64,000 nucleotides of DNA. Origin: Odobenus rosmarus divergens. Lineage: Eukaryota; Chordata; Mammalia; Carnivora; Odobenidae. Within the stretch, counting starts at the first letter, position 1; every line of letters begins with the position of its first letter. The notes beneath the pieces are model-generated. The model was not told the origin of the DNA. It ran no database searches and was given only the letters and a program-made list of their open reading frames with translations. The stretch spans positions 573,764 through 637,763 of the forward strand of contig NW_004450945.1 of assembly GCF_000321225.1 (NCBI RefSeq), written 5' to 3'. This document shows positions 60,925-64,000 of the stretch, in pieces. The position numbers were made by a program, and so were the translations under genes.

Positions 60925-63335
60925 TTTTTTTAGTGCTTATGATCTAGTAGACCCCAGAAGCGAAAAGAAAAAGAAATAAATGCTATCTTCTAAAAAATTA
61001 CCTAATTATTTGAGGACATAGCTGTGTTTATTTACGTGAGAAACTTGTTTGACCTGATGAATAATGAGAAATGAAAAGATGCTGTTGGGCACAGAGGAGG
61101 GAGCAGTTCTTAACACTTACCACAGGGCCCCAGATCATCTACCTACAGAGAGGATTCATTGACTTCACATTCTTTCCACTTTATGGCACAGACACCAGAC
61201 CGCAAACTTTACCTCACCAACCACTGAGACCCTGCCAGGCCCAGAAAGCCTTCCCCACAAAGGCCCCCATTCATCATTTCTTCACTCTGTGATTGAAATG
61301 TGATGTGGTATCAGGCAATACTAGAGCTAAATATGGGATCGAAAACCCAAATTGCACTGGGGTGGTAGCTTTGTGGTTTCCAAGTCTTTTTTAACAGACC
61401 TCACAAATTGGACACCCATCTTGTTCTGCCCAGATGATTATGACTCCATGGGCTGGAAAGGCCTAGCATGACAACCAGCACTTGTCTCCCAGTTTCTGAC
61501 GTGCTTCCCCTCACATGTCTCAGAGCCTCCATGGCGTATTCCTATACTGCATCCCTGTACTGATAAGATACATAAGGCAGGTAGAGGATGGGGACTAAGG
61601 TGAGCATTCGTGATGTCTTTCTAGAGTCAGGAGAGACCATCCACTGTGTCCTGCCTCTGGTTAGGAGGACAGAAGCAGAAGGTCACAAGGAAGGAGAGAT
61701 TAAGCAGTTCTTAATAATCTGGTCTCAGGATTTGGAGGCCCATCCTGTATTGCTCTTGTTTCAAATGGCTACTTTGGAATTTTTAATGAACTTCAATATC
61801 TGATTCACTCTGTTGGAGGCTTACTTGGTCATTTTGTATGAATGGTGGTGGCAAGGGTCCTGGAAGATAAAGAGAGTATGTGGTGTGATTGTGGGGCTCC
61901 CGATATCTACCTAGGGACACTGCAGGGGCTGTGGAGAAGAATTCTAACTAAATTAAGTCTAATTCTTCCTCCCTCTGGCTCTTGTGCATGCTGAGTACTC
62001 AGGGTATTGTATGTAGGGGACCTGAAGTGTGGTAAGGGTGAGAGCCAAATTTCGCTCATTCCATGGGTGGAAGGAGGTTCATTCCTGAACATTCCCCAAT
62101 ATTACAGGGGCTGTTTTCATGGCAGTCATATATGTAAAAATGTTATGTAAAATTTTTCATTTTAATAAAAATGAATCATATACATATATATATGTATATA
62201 TATATATTAGTTTCTTATTTTTTTAAAAGAGAAAATATTCAAGCCCAGGAATTTTTCCTTGGATCAGTATTTGATGTTCTTACAGGTCCATAGCTGTTAC
62301 CCAGGGAAGAAAAACCAGTTTCTCTTTACCCCTCTTCTGATCTGGTCTTTTACATTGTATTGATTTTTACCCTCAAACTGCAGCTACCAAGTATGAGCCA
62401 AGATAAAGATATGTCATTAGATAGAATTTTTATCCTTCCATTCCAACTCTGACTCATTTTGTTTATAATCCAGGCACAAGGGAGACCCACATACTTTTAT
62501 TTTTGGCATCAGCAGTATACAAAGAAGCAGAGACTTCATTCACACCACTTTTCAGATCAACAAAGAAATATGGAAATTTTGAGCTAGATTAATAGTCCTC
62601 CTTCTCGCCCTTCCTCCTAAGACATCTCAGAAGTTTTCAGTGTGGTCCAAGACTGTTATTTCACTGCATATTGCTAAAGGATTTTACCCCATAGCATGAT
62701 GTAATATTAGGTACACTTATATTCTAAGGAAATAGCATTTTTTTGTGATTCCAGAAATTTTTGAAGGAAATATTCATTTTAAGGACCGAAGAAAGAACTT
62801 TTTTAAAAATGGCATTAAATTTTATGTTCATCAATTAGTGAGTCTTTAGATCTATTGAAATGAAGATTATTTCCATGTGTCCCATAGGAAATTTTGTGTT
62901 TGGTCTCTGTTAAACTTACCTTGAATAAAGTAAAATTGACTTTCACAGTATAATTCATGTGTTGAGGAGTCAGAAAACATTTAAGAACTTGTTAAAAACT
63001 TGGACTGATACCTGTATTGCTAATATTTGTTAAATGTGTGAAATATAATAAGGCATCTTTCAGGTTAGTTATCTGTGAAACTGTGAGGTGGTCAACTCTG
63101 TCTTTAATTTACTATAATCCAGACAATTTTTGTCTTTGTCTTCTTTCTTTTACTCCCCTGCCCTTTCTTCCTACTTTCTCCCTACCCACAAATCATCACA
63201 AAAAACAAAGTTAACGAAACCCACAAAAATTGGGAGGATTATGGAAGTTCATAGGTGTGAATTTGGAATTACTAATCTATTTTTCATCAAATATTGAGTT
63301 CCTTCAATGTACTAAGGTCTTTAATTTATATTAAA
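60925..63335 (+). other. P3H2: Intron, mostly unrecognised
   Basis: A (TA)n-rich tract lies at about 62175-62208 and is likely length-variable. No repeat family or exon recognised elsewhere. Confidence 0.4.
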
Positions 63336-63339
63336 GAAG

Positions 63340-63570
63340 AGCGTAGATTGATAACACATTGACCTTTCCATGAAGGACCTTACACTGTAACAGGTGATAG
63401 AAATGTTTAAACAGCAATTATCGAATTTGAAAAGTATTTGTATAGAGGTAAATAAAAGTGTTGTAGAACATGCAGAGGAAGGAATTTGTTCCACCTGGTG
63501 GCATTCATAAGGCTGTGACCTCGTAAGAGATAACTTTAACTGCATCTGGGTAGATGGCTAAGAGTTTGCA
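63340..63570 (+). repeat. Ancient repeat, same family as 598-795
   Basis: 'ccatgaaggaccttacactg', 'aaaagtgttgtagaacatgc' fit the family. From 63571 to 64000 I recognise nothing. Confidence 0.35.
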
Positions 63571-64000
63571 GAGTTTTCAAGAGAGTCAATAACATGGGTT
63601 ATCATATAGGGGTTGCAGATTTATTTACTACTACTCCTATGCACAAATAAGTTAAAGCTTACGTTCCACAGATCTAACCTTCCTCATAAACATCTATCCT
63701 ACTGAATAGTGGGCCAGGGGCTGGACTGTGGAGCAGGACTTTAACTTGTTAATCAATTACATTTTATCCCCTTCTGTTTTTTTCTGTTTGGAATGGCTCA
63801 ATCTCTTTGGGAAAATGCTCAGTCTTTCAGATTTCCTCTCTCTTCCCCATGCTTCTTTCCATGACAATAGAATTTCTTTCTAGATATTTGAGAGAGCTTA
63901 TGTGACTTCTTGGTAGCAGGGGAGAAGATTTGTCCAGATTCTCATGGAGTCTTCTATATCCAGCCCCTGGACTGGCATTTACTGTGGTACGGTTTGTCCC

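Larger units (their letters stand above)
37347..64000 (+). other. P3H2: P3H2 intron 1 (5' part)
   Basis: Everything after the donor is read as intron. I searched by eye for exon 2 (expected to begin LNQLEKAVEAA) and did not find it, which fits the very long first intron of this gene in other mammals. A short exon or an alternative first exon could be missed by eye. From 37450 to 39880 I recognise no repeat or gene; a C9 run lies near 38308. Confidence 0.75.

Overview
This is mammalian nuclear DNA from a carnivore. The evidence is at least 18 tRNA-derived Can-SINE (SINEC) copies, with the head that reads GGCGCCTGGGTGGCTCAG on one strand, plus carnivore-type L1 3' ends. The SINE body wording (CTTCGGCTCAGGTCATGATC) looks more like the arctoid branch (bears, seals, mustelids) than cat or dog. 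That placement is from memory of the families and is inference.

Only one protein-coding gene is visible. A CpG island at about 36485-37440 holds the first coding exon of P3H2 (LEPREL1, prolyl 3-hydroxylase 2) on the + strand: start codon 36870, last exon base 37346, splice donor GT at 37347-37348. It encodes the signal peptide, the first TPR-like segment and two CXXXC motifs. Bases 1 to about 36480 are the gene's 5' flank, and I see no gene there. Bases 37347-64000 are read as the 5' part of its large intron 1; I could not find exon 2. A 50-N assembly gap lies in the intron (41868-41917).

Everything else is layered repeats: young SINEs with clear target-site duplications (TSDs), carnivore L1 3' ends, old L1M fragments, MIR and L2 fossils, hAT elements (MER5, MER20 types), MaLR LTRs, one probable ERV-type solo LTR and one TIR-bearing DNA element. 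Several nests are clean enough to give an order of events: 2480-6290, 22450-23810, 47655-48445, 49329-49779, 53273-53706 and 56046-56822.

The observations most worth a second look are: a perfect 22-bp inverted repeat with a 35-nt loop (8504-8582, about 27 bp as an RNA stem); two apparent tail-only retrotransposition scars (8116-8157 and 21329-21413); and a site hit twice, first or second by a SINE and by an inverted (twin-primed) L1, leaving three copies of the same TSD (56046-56822). I found no RNA gene, CRISPR array or previously undescribed coding system. All repeat family names rest on recognition by eye, and edges of old repeats are approximate.
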